From positions 1-44,364 of the forward strand of contig JAAEPD010000137.1 of NCBI GenBank assembly GCA_024222455.1: a stretch of 44,364 bases of DNA, given 5' to 3'. Positions 8,842 to 16,846 of the stretch are shown here, one piece after another. Below the pieces are notes generated by a model that did not search any database, was not told the DNA's origin, and worked only from the letters and a program-made list of their open reading frames with translations. Within the stretch, counting starts at the first letter, position 1; every line of letters begins with the position of its first letter. The position numbers and the translations under genes were made by a program. The DNA comes from Aureispira sp. (GTDB lineage: Bacteria; Bacteroidota; Bacteroidia; Chitinophagales; Saprospiraceae).

Positions 8842-9477
8842 CTACAAAAACTTAGAAAATGTACCTTTAATTCGCTCTGGCAACAAAGGGTGCTCTGCTA
8901 TTATTTTAGTTTTAGCAAGGTCAGCTTTTCCTCTCGATATCATTCCACTCACTATATCCTGAATAGTAATCAGACCAGAATACTCATCTTCTAATACAAT
9001 AGAATCGCCTGCTTCCACTAAGCCTTCTTGCAAAACTTTATAATAAATTCCATGATAGGCTGCTGCATAAAACTGGTCAACCATATTGTCTATCCCAAAT
9101 CGTATATTCAACTTGAAACATGGTATTCGAGGTTGAATAGCTTGGATAATCGCCTCTCCTACCTTATATATATTGCCAACCTTCACATCCTTATCTAGCA
9201 TCCCTTGAGTTGTTAGATTCTCCCCAAAAAGGCCATAAGACCAATCTGTTCTATCCAATATTGTTTTCCAATAATCATAATAACTCTGATCATAAGAATA
9301 CACCGCCTTATACTCTCCACCATGATTTTTTAAATCTGCTTGTTCATCATTCTGTACATGCGTTTTTTTCAACAAGATAGGTTCATCTACAGCAGTTTTA
9401 AAAATACCTGTAGATAGCTCTTTCCCTTTCCATTCCACTCTCCTTTTTGTACCTGTATTGACTGATAATAAGTTCAT
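8842..9477 (-). CDS. MOSC domain protein, YiiM-like
   Basis: The 211-residue protein matches YiiM-type MOSC proteins, which act on molybdenum-cofactor-linked sulfur chemistry; E. coli YiiM protects against N-hydroxylated base analogues. Visible family features are a KNHGGEYKAVYSYDQ segment near residues 50-64, FGENLTT at 84-90 and QPRIPC ending at Cys120, the likely sulfur-carrying cysteine. A C-terminal helical extension (about 160-211) fits the three-helix domain of YiiM. The gene starts 30 bases after the LRR gene stops, on the same strand, so it may be the last gene of that operon. A second, different MOSC gene lies on the other side of the operon. Confidence 0.8.
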   Translation of the reverse strand: MNLLSVNTGTKRRVEWKGKELSTGIFKTAVDEPILLKKTHVQNDEQADLKNHGGEYKAVYSYDQSYYDYWKTILDRTDWSYGLFGENLTTQGMLDKDVKVGNIYKVGEAIIQAIQPRIPCFKLNIRFGIDNMVDQFYAAAYHGIYYKVLQEGLVEAGDSIVLEDEYSGLITIQDIVSGMISRGKADLAKTKIIAEHPLLPERIKGTFSKFL

Positions 9478-9507
9478 ATTTAAATAGGATTTTATGTAGA
9501 TTGAGGA

Positions 9508-11682
9508 TTATTCCCATACAATACTGCTCCATGGAATAAGTTTCCGGATACGAGGTTTCATTTCTTTAGGTACAGGGTTTTCTTCCAAATAAAGAGCTGT
9601 AAGATTTTCTAAATTTGCTATGCAATCTGGAATTTTTTCTATTTGATTTTTCGTGAAAGATAAAATGATTAACTCTGTTAACTGACATATAGATTCAGGT
9701 ATAAATCTAAACTGGTTTTCATCTAACTGTAATGCGCTTAATCTATGCAACTGCCCTATACTAGTAGGTAGTATACCTAATTGATTTCTGTCTAAATATA
9801 ACAACTCCAAGCTTTTTAATTCTCCAAAATTTTCTGGCAATTCAGTCAATTGATTGGCATCTAAATGCAACTCTCTCAAGTTTTGCAACTGACCTAAGCT
9901 CGTAGGTAATCGTTTCAACTCATTATCAGTCATCTCTAACTTATCCAAGTTTTTTAGTTGGCCAATAGCAGCTGGCAGCTCTTCCAAGAAGTTTCCAGAA
10001 AAATCGAAGATAGATAAGTTTTTTAACTCAAAAATGCTCTTGGGTAGTTCTAACAAATTACAATACCCCAATTTTAAGCTATTCAAGTCCTCCAACTTAG
10101 AAAAATCTATGTTAATTTCTTTATATGGATTGATACTTAAATTCAAATCTACCAATTGACCGAGTTCATCCATTCCCTTAGGGGTACTAACTAAGTCACA
10201 AGCACTTATATTTAAGCTTTTTAGTTTAGTCAATTGACTAAAATCAAGATCTATTTTTTTTAATGAATTTGAATTTAAGTTAAGTATTTCCAATTTTTTT
10301 AACTTAGAAAAATCAAGATCTAAACTAGCTAGATTATTAGATTCTAAGTTCAAATCTTTTAACTCTGAAAGCTGAGAAAAAGTACTTGGTAATGTTGTAA
10401 GATTATTATAAGATGCATCTAGATACTCGAGTTTAGTAAGTTGGGCAAAGTCTTCAGGCAATGATGTTAGCTCATTATCAGCTATAGCTAAATAGTTTAA
10501 TTCTGTCAACTTAGAAAAATTAGGAGGAAATTCAGTTAACCCCATATTATCCAAATTTAAGTACTCCAATTTACTCAACTTAGATAAATCATTAGGCAGT
10601 TTTTTCAAATCAGGATTTTTAGACAAGAGCAATACCTCTAAGTCTTTTAGCTTTGAAATATCTTCTGGTACCTTTTCTAGTCTATTATCACTAATATTCA
10701 AAACCTCTAATTTACTCAAGGCCCCTAAACTATTTGGTATATCTTCTATTAGATTGTCATTTAGATCCAAAACAATCAGCTCTTTCAACTGCCCTAACTG
10801 AGTAGGAATACTTTTTAAGTAGTTATCTCCCAAAAGCAAAATTTGTAAGTTTGTATGTTTAAAAACTTTAGGAGGTATTTTACTTAATTGTTCTCTCGAT
10901 AAATTTAACGCTCTAATATTTTCGTCAAGGTCTTGAAGACTCTCTGCAACTGGGTATTTTTTGCCTGTAACATCTATATAAAAAGCACTGTCTTTATGTA
11001 CAACTCTAGCATAGCCTAAATCACTAAAAGGTTGAGCTTCATCATACTGATAATCAATAATAACATCTGCATCCTTATTGATATACCCATACTTTCCATT
11101 CTTATAAGCCAAAGCTAATTTCCCATCATAAAAATAAAAAGCATTAATAATTTTTTCATTTTTTAGCTGCTCAAACTCTGCTTTAGCCAAAGCTTCAGCC
11201 GTTTTGGCTTGTGCAGCCTCTACCTTTGCTAAAGCTGCCTTAGTTTTTATCTGCTCTGCTTCTACCTTTAGCAAAGCCTGCTCTGCCTCAGTTCTAGCTA
11301 CATCTGCCTCTTTCTTTGCCACTCTCGCTTCTTCCAGCGCTTCAGCCTGTTTTAGCAATGCTCTTTCTGCTCGTTTCTGAGCAGCAGTTGCTTTAGCCTG
11401 TTCTTGCTCTACCTTCCTAAGTGTCTTACCCAATGCAACCTTTTGTTCTTCTATATTTTCAAAAACCTTGACTAGTTTTCCATCCACCTCTTGCCCAAGT
11501 TCTGGATCACAAGCACGTGCAGCTAAATAATTAAAGATTGCTTTTTTGTAATCCTTTTCCTCTATGTTTTTATCTGCTGTTTGAAGCATGCAATCACAGT
11601 CATTGGCAGGGCATTGGGCCTGCATTGTCATGGAGATCAAACTCAGTAGCAAAACAAAATATCCTATCTTACAATAGCTCAT
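9508..11682 (-). CDS. Secreted leucine-rich repeat protein with coiled coil (putative sensor)
   Basis: The 724-residue protein begins with a signal peptide (MSYCKIGYFVLLLSLISMTMQAQ). A TPR-like cysteine-containing segment (about 24-65) and a long alanine/glutamate coiled coil (about 75-175) follow. Next is one WG-like repeat (NGKYGYINKDADVIIDYQYDEAQPF). From about residue 250 there are 20 leucine-rich repeats of about 23 residues (L..L.L..N.L..LP), and the end is a PWSSIVWE cap. The Cys after AQ does not make a proper lipobox. The gene begins three bases after the STAND gene stops, so co-translation is very likely. LRRs bind proteins; by analogy with NLRs this is the likely sensor, but with an export signal it should lie outside the cytoplasm. 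That role is inference. Confidence 0.8.
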   Translation of the reverse strand: MSYCKIGYFVLLLSLISMTMQAQCPANDCDCMLQTADKNIEEKDYKKAIFNYLAARACDPELGQEVDGKLVKVFENIEEQKVALGKTLRKVEQEQAKATAAQKRAERALLKQAEALEEARVAKKEADVARTEAEQALLKVEAEQIKTKAALAKVEAAQAKTAEALAKAEFEQLKNEKIINAFYFYDGKLALAYKNGKYGYINKDADVIIDYQYDEAQPFSDLGYARVVHKDSAFYIDVTGKKYPVAESLQDLDENIRALNLSREQLSKIPPKVFKHTNLQILLLGDNYLKSIPTQLGQLKELIVLDLNDNLIEDIPNSLGALSKLEVLNISDNRLEKVPEDISKLKDLEVLLLSKNPDLKKLPNDLSKLSKLEYLNLDNMGLTEFPPNFSKLTELNYLAIADNELTSLPEDFAQLTKLEYLDASYNNLTTLPSTFSQLSELKDLNLESNNLASLDLDFSKLKKLEILNLNSNSLKKIDLDFSQLTKLKSLNISACDLVSTPKGMDELGQLVDLNLSINPYKEINIDFSKLEDLNSLKLGYCNLLELPKSIFELKNLSIFDFSGNFLEELPAAIGQLKNLDKLEMTDNELKRLPTSLGQLQNLRELHLDANQLTELPENFGELKSLELLYLDRNQLGILPTSIGQLHRLSALQLDENQFRFIPESICQLTELIILSFTKNQIEKIPDCIANLENLTALYLEENPVPKEMKPRIRKLIPWSSIVWE

Positions 11683-11685
11683 GAT

Positions 11686-13455
11686 TTATTGACAATTTTC
11701 TTTAGTTTGGGCAATCTCATTTAGTTTACCTTGATAGTAGGCTCGTTGTTCTGCTTGCAGCTTATAATCATCAATAAGGCTCTGAGCAATCGAGGTTGAT
11801 TTGTCTGCCAGCGAGATCACAGTAGAGCATTGCCCTGCACTTACATAAATAGGCAATTGATTATAGTATCGCTCAAATTGTTCTTCATAAAAAGCCCTAA
11901 GCAACTGATTAGATTCTTCCAGTTGATTTTCTAACAAAACCTCTGCTTTATGCACCTTTTGAGTCTCCAAGTACGCCCATACAGAGGCTATAACAGCTAG
12001 AATAGCAAAAATAGAGGCTATAAAACTCCTCCTATTTGCTCGCCCTCTCAGATATTTTTCTTGTGCTAATTGCTTTCGTTGCTCAGCCAACTCTTCTTCT
12101 TGCTGCTCTTTTTCCAGAGCTCGTTGTTTTCTTTCAGCAACCAGTTTTTGTTGTTGAGCTTTTTCTTCCTGTTCCTTTCTTCGCTCCTCATAAGAAGCTA
12201 ATATTGGTTCTACCAATGTATCATGAGCCACCTCATAAGCCAATCCCAAGTGTGTATTTTCTCTACGCAAAATACGTGTCCTCAAGATTTTAGTAAGTAA
12301 GGGTTTTGGGATATTATATTGTGTCAAGATCGAATTCTCTGCCAAACCTACACGTGCTCCACTCACAATCAGGCCTTCCTCGATCAGTATTCGAGCTGCC
12401 AATTGTTCCTCTGCATTACCTAATGTTGCTATTTTACGCCTATAATAACCCTCCAATATTTCTTGAATTCCTTCCTCTCCCCCCAAAAGATCAGGTGCTA
12501 CCCTATTCAGTTTTTGATCTTTTAATTTTTGCTCTATATGTTGACAAATAATCTGCAACTGAAAAGCCTCTATCTCTCCATTTTTATTACTCAACTTATG
12601 AATAATCAAATCCAAGGCATCAGGATCATAATCAAACTGAGGAACATTGAACTGATCACCTTCCAATTGAGCAGGTGAAACAATAGCATCAGTCGCCTGC
12701 TCTCGCTTGAAGGCATACAACTGGTAGCGCTTGTTTAGTATAGCAGGAATCGAATCACTTAAGCGATCTAATAAGCTCAACCGATCTGAACGAATTGCAA
12801 TAATAACTTTCCAATTTAGAGGTGTATTCCAATCATCTTTATGAGTATTAGAAGAAAAATTTTCATCAAAGAAATTTTGTTCTTCTTTTGCACCTGCATC
12901 AACAGTATTCTTTGCCAACAACTTAGGTACTCGATCATATACAATATCGGCTAAACAGTCCACCAATTCTTTTTGATCTTCCTCACTATGCAAAAAGAAC
13001 TCCTCAAACTGGTCTAAGATCAAGACAGGCATGATAGCCACCTCCTGCTCAAAAGGATAAGCTTTTAGATGTTCCCAAAGCAATGGTTTTCGACCTTTCA
13101 CATGATCTTTCAGCCGTTTTTGGCCCTGCTCTTTTATCCAAAAATGTTCAGCTAGAGACTCTATACTTTTTCGAAGGGATTCAGCTGGTGTTAATCCAGT
13201 TTTATCGCCCTCTCCTTTACCCTGAAAACGAACAGAAATAGGATGATATATATCTTGTTTGAGCAAAGGCATAATTCCTGCATTCAGCAAAGAAGTTTTG
13301 CCAATACCTGATTTAGCAAAAAGCACCATGAAGCGTTCAGCTTTGATCAGATCATGTAGTTCTCTTGTCTCACGCTTACGTCCAAAAAACTGCTTACGTT
13401 CATGAGGTTCAAAAGACCGAATACCAGGATAACGACTATATTTAGAGTTTTCCAT
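11686..13455 (-). CDS. Membrane-anchored nSTAND-type P-loop NTPase
   Basis: The 589-residue protein starts with the nSTAND1 signature YPGIRSFEPHERKQFFGRKRE. Its Walker A is AKSGIGKTSLL with Lys53 and Thr54; the first Gly is Ala. Walker B is PVLILDQFEEF with Asp148 and Glu151/152, and a sensor-like arginine occurs in IAIRSDRL (Arg222). A winged-helix end carries YEVAHDTLVEPI (about 407-418). A charged coiled coil (about 420-470), one membrane span (about 477-495) and a 95-residue helical tail follow. STAND ATPases are ATP-driven switches that oligomerise when a sensor is engaged. WD40, TPR or LRR sensors are usually fused; here the LRRs are on the next gene. It is placed between the CHAT and LRR genes with three-base gaps on both sides. 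Confidence 0.88.
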   Translation of the reverse strand: MENSKYSRYPGIRSFEPHERKQFFGRKRETRELHDLIKAERFMVLFAKSGIGKTSLLNAGIMPLLKQDIYHPISVRFQGKGEGDKTGLTPAESLRKSIESLAEHFWIKEQGQKRLKDHVKGRKPLLWEHLKAYPFEQEVAIMPVLILDQFEEFFLHSEEDQKELVDCLADIVYDRVPKLLAKNTVDAGAKEEQNFFDENFSSNTHKDDWNTPLNWKVIIAIRSDRLSLLDRLSDSIPAILNKRYQLYAFKREQATDAIVSPAQLEGDQFNVPQFDYDPDALDLIIHKLSNKNGEIEAFQLQIICQHIEQKLKDQKLNRVAPDLLGGEEGIQEILEGYYRRKIATLGNAEEQLAARILIEEGLIVSGARVGLAENSILTQYNIPKPLLTKILRTRILRRENTHLGLAYEVAHDTLVEPILASYEERRKEQEEKAQQQKLVAERKQRALEKEQQEEELAEQRKQLAQEKYLRGRANRRSFIASIFAILAVIASVWAYLETQKVHKAEVLLENQLEESNQLLRAFYEEQFERYYNQLPIYVSAGQCSTVISLADKSTSIAQSLIDDYKLQAEQRAYYQGKLNEIAQTKENCQ

Positions 13456-13458
13456 CTT

Positions 13459-14970
13459 TTATTGCTTTTTGCCTTCTTTATAAAATACAGGTCGTCCTCC
13501 CTCCGGAAAACTATGCAAGCCTACATGTGCCATAGCTTGGTCAAATGCACTTTGATAACTTCCTCCCGAAAATAAGGCTTGATAAAAACCCTGTGCAAAC
13601 ACAGTTGCCAGAGTATCATCTATTGCATTATTAGTCCCAATGACATTAGGAATATATTGTGCCAACACTTCTGCTTGTTCTTGCGAAAAACAAGCATTCA
13701 AGAGCACACAACTAATCCCTTTGAACTGGCTAAATAGATCTGCCAATTGTTTTCCTGTTACAAACTCTGCATCTCCTGCATCTCCCGAAAATATTAGCCC
13801 TGCACGCCCTGTTCCATGTCCCGAAAAATGTACAATTTGAGGCTGATGGTACAGCAAAACCTGTTGCAATCTGCGTTTATTAATATCCAAAATAGGTTGA
13901 ATCAAAAACTGCTCTCGCTCCGTCCCACTCATCAAAGCCTCTTGCACCATAGTGATCTCCTTATTCAACTTGAGTTTAGTAGTCTCTTCTGGGTTTGAGG
14001 TCATCAGCAATACAGTACTTGTGTTTTTGTCTGCATCAGGTTGTGGTTTATCTACATAAGAAGTATTTACAGCTAGATCTGGTCGATCTTTTACCCATTT
14101 TTCGTAGCCACTCACCAATTCATCTACAAAGACTGTAGATTTTTTATTTTCAATAAATTTAAAGCTAAAAGAATCTTCATAAAATTCTTTAGTTACCTGT
14201 GCACTCTTCCCTTCATTTATATAAAAAGCAGAAGACCCTTCTGATAATTTCAAACTTTTGAACAGTAAGGGTAAATGCCATGTATCTGGTTCAAAACCTA
14301 AAAAAAGATAGCTTTTTTCTCTATCACAATGACTCAAAATGCTCTTAGACAACTCAGACTTTCCTTCTAGAATATTCTTAATAAAATCAACTTGATCATC
14401 CTGCGTTACTACCAATGATTCTTCATCTGTATATTTCCCAAAAAGATTATACATCAAAGGTTTAGCTACTGTTATTTCGGGTAGAGGTACTTTTTGATGC
14501 CGAAGGTAGTTATAATGTATCTTTTCAGGATTTTTCCCTACTTCCTGAAAAGCTTTATATATAAATTTATCAGGGTTAGTATTGAGCACCATAGACAATG
14601 GCAATTGAGCCAATTTAGAGTAAATTGGTGGCACCTCTTTAGCTGTCATTTTGTAGAATTGATTCAGCTTTCCATGCAGAATAGCAGATTCTGAATCTGT
14701 AGCATGTACCCAACGTAAAGCAATATAGGCTAGGTTCTTCTTTTGTGTTGGATCATAGGGTATATTTTGGCTACTCAGTTGACCTGACAAGCCTGTAGAA
14801 AAATGTTCATTGATAGGCGCTTCTACTCCTCTAAAATTGACTGTAGCTAACTTAGGTCCTAATATAAGAATACATTTTTGTTGATATAAGCTTCTATATA
14901 TAGGTTCAAAAGTGGAGGTATCATCAAAGGATTCTTCAAAAAAATTATCTCCAAAAAAATCGTCTGCCAT
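13459..14970 (-). CDS. SIR2-like/CHAT fusion protein (putative protease effector)
   Basis: The 503-residue protein joins two domains. Residues about 20-290 resemble SIR2-like domains: ILILGPK (35-40), VLNTNPD (128-134, the TTNxD position), MYNLFGKYTDEESLVVTQDD (173-192) and YLFLGFEPDTW (221-231). The His expected in the LHG motif is Phe177, so NAD cleavage may be lost. Residues about 315-495 are a CHAT caspase-like peptidase with both catalytic residues: His385 in HFSGHGTG and Cys427 in LLNACFS. It has no signal peptide or membrane span, so it should be cytoplasmic. It is the first gene of the three-gene operon. By analogy with CHAT proteases in gasdermin and CRISPR systems it is the likely effector; its substrate is unknown. 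Confidence 0.85.
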   Translation of the reverse strand: MADDFFGDNFFEESFDDTSTFEPIYRSLYQQKCILILGPKLATVNFRGVEAPINEHFSTGLSGQLSSQNIPYDPTQKKNLAYIALRWVHATDSESAILHGKLNQFYKMTAKEVPPIYSKLAQLPLSMVLNTNPDKFIYKAFQEVGKNPEKIHYNYLRHQKVPLPEITVAKPLMYNLFGKYTDEESLVVTQDDQVDFIKNILEGKSELSKSILSHCDREKSYLFLGFEPDTWHLPLLFKSLKLSEGSSAFYINEGKSAQVTKEFYEDSFSFKFIENKKSTVFVDELVSGYEKWVKDRPDLAVNTSYVDKPQPDADKNTSTVLLMTSNPEETTKLKLNKEITMVQEALMSGTEREQFLIQPILDINKRRLQQVLLYHQPQIVHFSGHGTGRAGLIFSGDAGDAEFVTGKQLADLFSQFKGISCVLLNACFSQEQAEVLAQYIPNVIGTNNAIDDTLATVFAQGFYQALFSGGSYQSAFDQAMAHVGLHSFPEGGRPVFYKEGKKQ

Positions 14971-15020
14971 CCGATTATATTTTAATTCTTAGGTTTAGTT
15001 TAGAGTGTATCAAAATCGTC

Positions 15021-15036
15021 TTAGAACATGTTTAAA
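15021..15036 (-). promoter_or_regulatory. AAACATGTTCTAA motif upstream of the CHAT operon
   Basis: On the minus strand TTTAAACATGTTCTAA lies about 50 bases before the CHAT-gene ATG. A near copy (TTTAAACATTTTCTTAAA) occurs at 15173-15190, and CAAACATGTTCTTAA occurs at 22756-22770 before the FtsX-type permease. The ACATGT core is palindromic. It could be an operator, but three AT-rich matches are weak evidence. Confidence 0.25.
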
Positions 15037-15185
15037 ATTATATTTTCAGATAATATGAGTAGGAATTTTGTTATAGATAAGTCTCTTTTTAGAATTAATA
15101 GCCTTAGCTATTTCCAAAAAAAAAGGCGAAATATAGAAGAAAAAGACTTTTCATATTAGTGAATAAGATAACTTTAAACATTTTC

Positions 15186-15731
15186 TTAAACTCTATCCAG
15201 CTTAATATAAGGTTTTTGGGGAAGTTCTACGATTATTTCATCAGCTATTCTCACAAGGCCACCTTCTTCTACAACAGCCATTACGCCAGCTTTTCTTATT
15301 AGAGTTCCATCTTCAGCCCTATCCAATACCGCTTTCATCAGCCCTTTGGCCAATCCATCTAACTGATGACAGGGGTTTCTTAAGCCTGTAATTCTTATTT
15401 TAGCTAAAGCCCCTATATGTAGGACAGTGTCTTTGGGCAAGGATAACAAATCGATTCCTTTAGTGGTAATATTTTCGCCCATTTCTCCTGCCTTAATCCC
15501 AAAACCCTTTTGTTTTAGTTCTTCATGCAGTTCTTGATGAATCAGATGAACCTGTCTTAAATTAGGTTGACTAGGATCTTTAGCTACCCTAGATCTGTGT
15601 TTTACTGTTTTTCCCAAATGCGCATCACCTTCTACCCCCAGCCCTTTGAGAAGCATTATTTCCTCCCACACAAATTTAGACATGCTATGTGTATCACTCT
15701 TGCTTAACGAAACAACTTTTGCTTTCTTCAT
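15186..15731 (-). CDS. MOSC domain protein (small, stand-alone)
   Basis: I place the start at the ATG at 15731 (MKKAKVVSLSKSDTHSM, 181 residues), because the upstream 11 codons do not look like family sequence. Typical MOSC features are VEGDAHLG (33-40), the RQVHLIHQELHEEL segment, AGEMGENITTKGIDLL (81-96) and GLRNPCHQL with Cys121, the likely persulfide carrier. Stand-alone MOSC proteins of this length are thought to bind the molybdenum cofactor or transfer sulfur; the substrate is unknown. It lies just past the rpsU terminator and 215 bases upstream of the CHAT gene on the same strand, so it probably has its own promoter in the short gap. Confidence 0.82.
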   Translation of the reverse strand: MKKAKVVSLSKSDTHSMSKFVWEEIMLLKGLGVEGDAHLGKTVKHRSRVAKDPSQPNLRQVHLIHQELHEELKQKGFGIKAGEMGENITTKGIDLLSLPKDTVLHIGALAKIRITGLRNPCHQLDGLAKGLMKAVLDRAEDGTLIRKAGVMAVVEEGGLVRIADEIIVELPQKPYIKLDRV

Positions 15732-15764
15732 CACTACTATATTTTGATCAATGTAGAAACACAA

Positions 15765-15801
15765 AAAGCAATATCAAAACGGAGTGTTCTGATATTGCTT
15801 T
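15765..15801 (-). terminator. Terminator after rpsU
   Basis: A perfect 12-base stem (AAAGCAATATCA / TGATATTGCTTT) with a 13-base loop is followed on the minus strand by TTTTTGTGTTT. It lies 35 bases past the rpsU stop. Confidence 0.8.
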
Positions 15802-15835
15802 ATATATATTGTAGTTAATAAGTTAAAAAAACCTA

Positions 15836-16027
15836 TTAAAACATTTCGTTAAACTTACGATCTTTGTATGCTGCCTTTAAGACTTCAGCTCTTCTTGTTA
15901 CAGAAGGCTTCTCAAAATGCTTTCTTTTTCTAATAATTTTAAGCAATTTAGTATCTCTTACTTTCTTTTTGTAACGTCTTAGTGCTTTTTCAATTGACTC
16001 TCTATCGTCTACATTAATGATTAACAT
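15836..16027 (-). CDS. rpsU: 30S ribosomal protein S21
   Basis: The 63-residue protein is a full-length bS21: MLIINVDDRESIEKALRRYKK at the start, then RKRKHFEKPSVTRRAEVLKAAYK. It binds the small ribosomal subunit near the anti-Shine-Dalgarno region. The 5' leader is about 60 bases from a good Bacteroidota promoter, and a strong terminator follows, so the gene is monocistronic. Bacteroidota S21 has been linked to sequestration of the anti-Shine-Dalgarno sequence, which fits the absence of strong Shine-Dalgarno sites in this window. Confidence 0.95.
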   Translation of the reverse strand: MLIINVDDRESIEKALRRYKKKVRDTKLLKIIRKRKHFEKPSVTRRAEVLKAAYKDRKFNEMF

Positions 16028-16092
16028 ATAAAATTAAGCGTTTCTTTAAGTTTTATAAACAAATAAATATGCTTTTTCAGCATTTGGAAGTG

Positions 16093-16124
16093 CAAAGATA
16101 TAAAAGTTATCTGAAAGATATCAA
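16093..16124 (-). promoter_or_regulatory. Bacteroidota-type promoter of rpsU
   Basis: On the minus strand TTG (16124-16122) is followed after 21 bases by TATCTTTG (16100-16093), matching the TTG/TAnnTTTG consensus of the main Bacteroidota sigma factor. The rpsU ATG is about 65 bases downstream. Confidence 0.7.
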
Positions 16125-16161
16125 GTCTAAAATCGTTTTTTTTAGTATAAAATGGTAGAAT

Positions 16162-16839
16162 TTAATCTATTCCTATAAATCTAGGTATAAAACCACCTTG
16201 AGTACAGCCTTGAACAGGTAATAATTGATCTCCCGTTTGGTCAACACCCAAAGCCACAATATTGTTATAAAACGACTTTTTATACTGAGGCTCAATTGCT
16301 GATAATTTCACTAAGATATGGTAACCTCCTCGAGTTTGAAGTATCTCCAAACAAGAGGGATTGATAATAGATTTTAGCTGTTCAAAATCAAACTCCTTAG
16401 TATCTACATCAAAATCTAGATACACCTTACGCCCCACCGACCGTTGAATACAGCTCATAACTTCTTGATGAGGATTGAATCCACCTTGATCCTTTTTGAG
16501 CAATTTGGTCAACTCTATTATACTATCATAAGTTGCTTTTTTTAGGTTGCGTGGATTAGGGTTAATATAGAGTGCCAAGGTTTCTTGCGGAATCTCTACT
16601 CCTCTAATCCTATACCCCCCTAGTTCTATTTCTAGCTGCTTGACCTTATCATACAACCTTGCCTTATCTGACAAGAAGCGTTTGAGTTGTGATTTATCAG
16701 CCTTGAGATCAAGATTAGTGCTGTACTTTTTGCGAGCAAACAAGCAACAATAAAACTTCTCATTTGCCTCTAATTCTGGCAACCAATCAATAAACTTCAA
16801 AAAAGCTTCCTTATCCTTTATAATCTGATAATTCATCAT
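16162..16839 (-). CDS. Archaeo-eukaryotic-primase-like protein, short
   Basis: The 225-residue protein has three segments that match archaeo-eukaryotic primase (AEP) motifs in order: LDFDVD at 141-146 (metal-binding DxD), TRGGYHILVKL at 169-179 (the sxH motif) and GDQLLPVQGCTQGGFIPRF at 203-221, like the PGT region of primase-polymerases. The N-terminal 130 residues are helical and unfamiliar. No helicase domain is fused. If active it would make primers or extend DNA, perhaps in repair. It starts seven bases after the T9SS repeat protein stops. A Toprim-like primase-related gene lies just beyond that one on the same strand. The assignment rests on short motifs and is tentative. Confidence 0.45.
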   Translation of the reverse strand: MMNYQIIKDKEAFLKFIDWLPELEANEKFYCCLFARKKYSTNLDLKADKSQLKRFLSDKARLYDKVKQLEIELGGYRIRGVEIPQETLALYINPNPRNLKKATYDSIIELTKLLKKDQGGFNPHQEVMSCIQRSVGRKVYLDFDVDTKEFDFEQLKSIINPSCLEILQTRGGYHILVKLSAIEPQYKKSFYNNIVALGVDQTGDQLLPVQGCTQGGFIPRFIGID

Positions 16840-16846
16840 CTATTTT

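Noticed and set aside
9508-11682. Lipoprotein call for the secreted LRR protein because of the Cys after AQ
   Set aside because: The residues before the Cys (TMQAQ) do not make a lipobox (L-[AS]-[GA]-C type); a signal peptidase I site is more likely.
15097-15112. AATAGC/GCTATT hairpin as a terminator of the second MOSC gene
   Set aside because: The six-base stem has no T-run on the minus strand.
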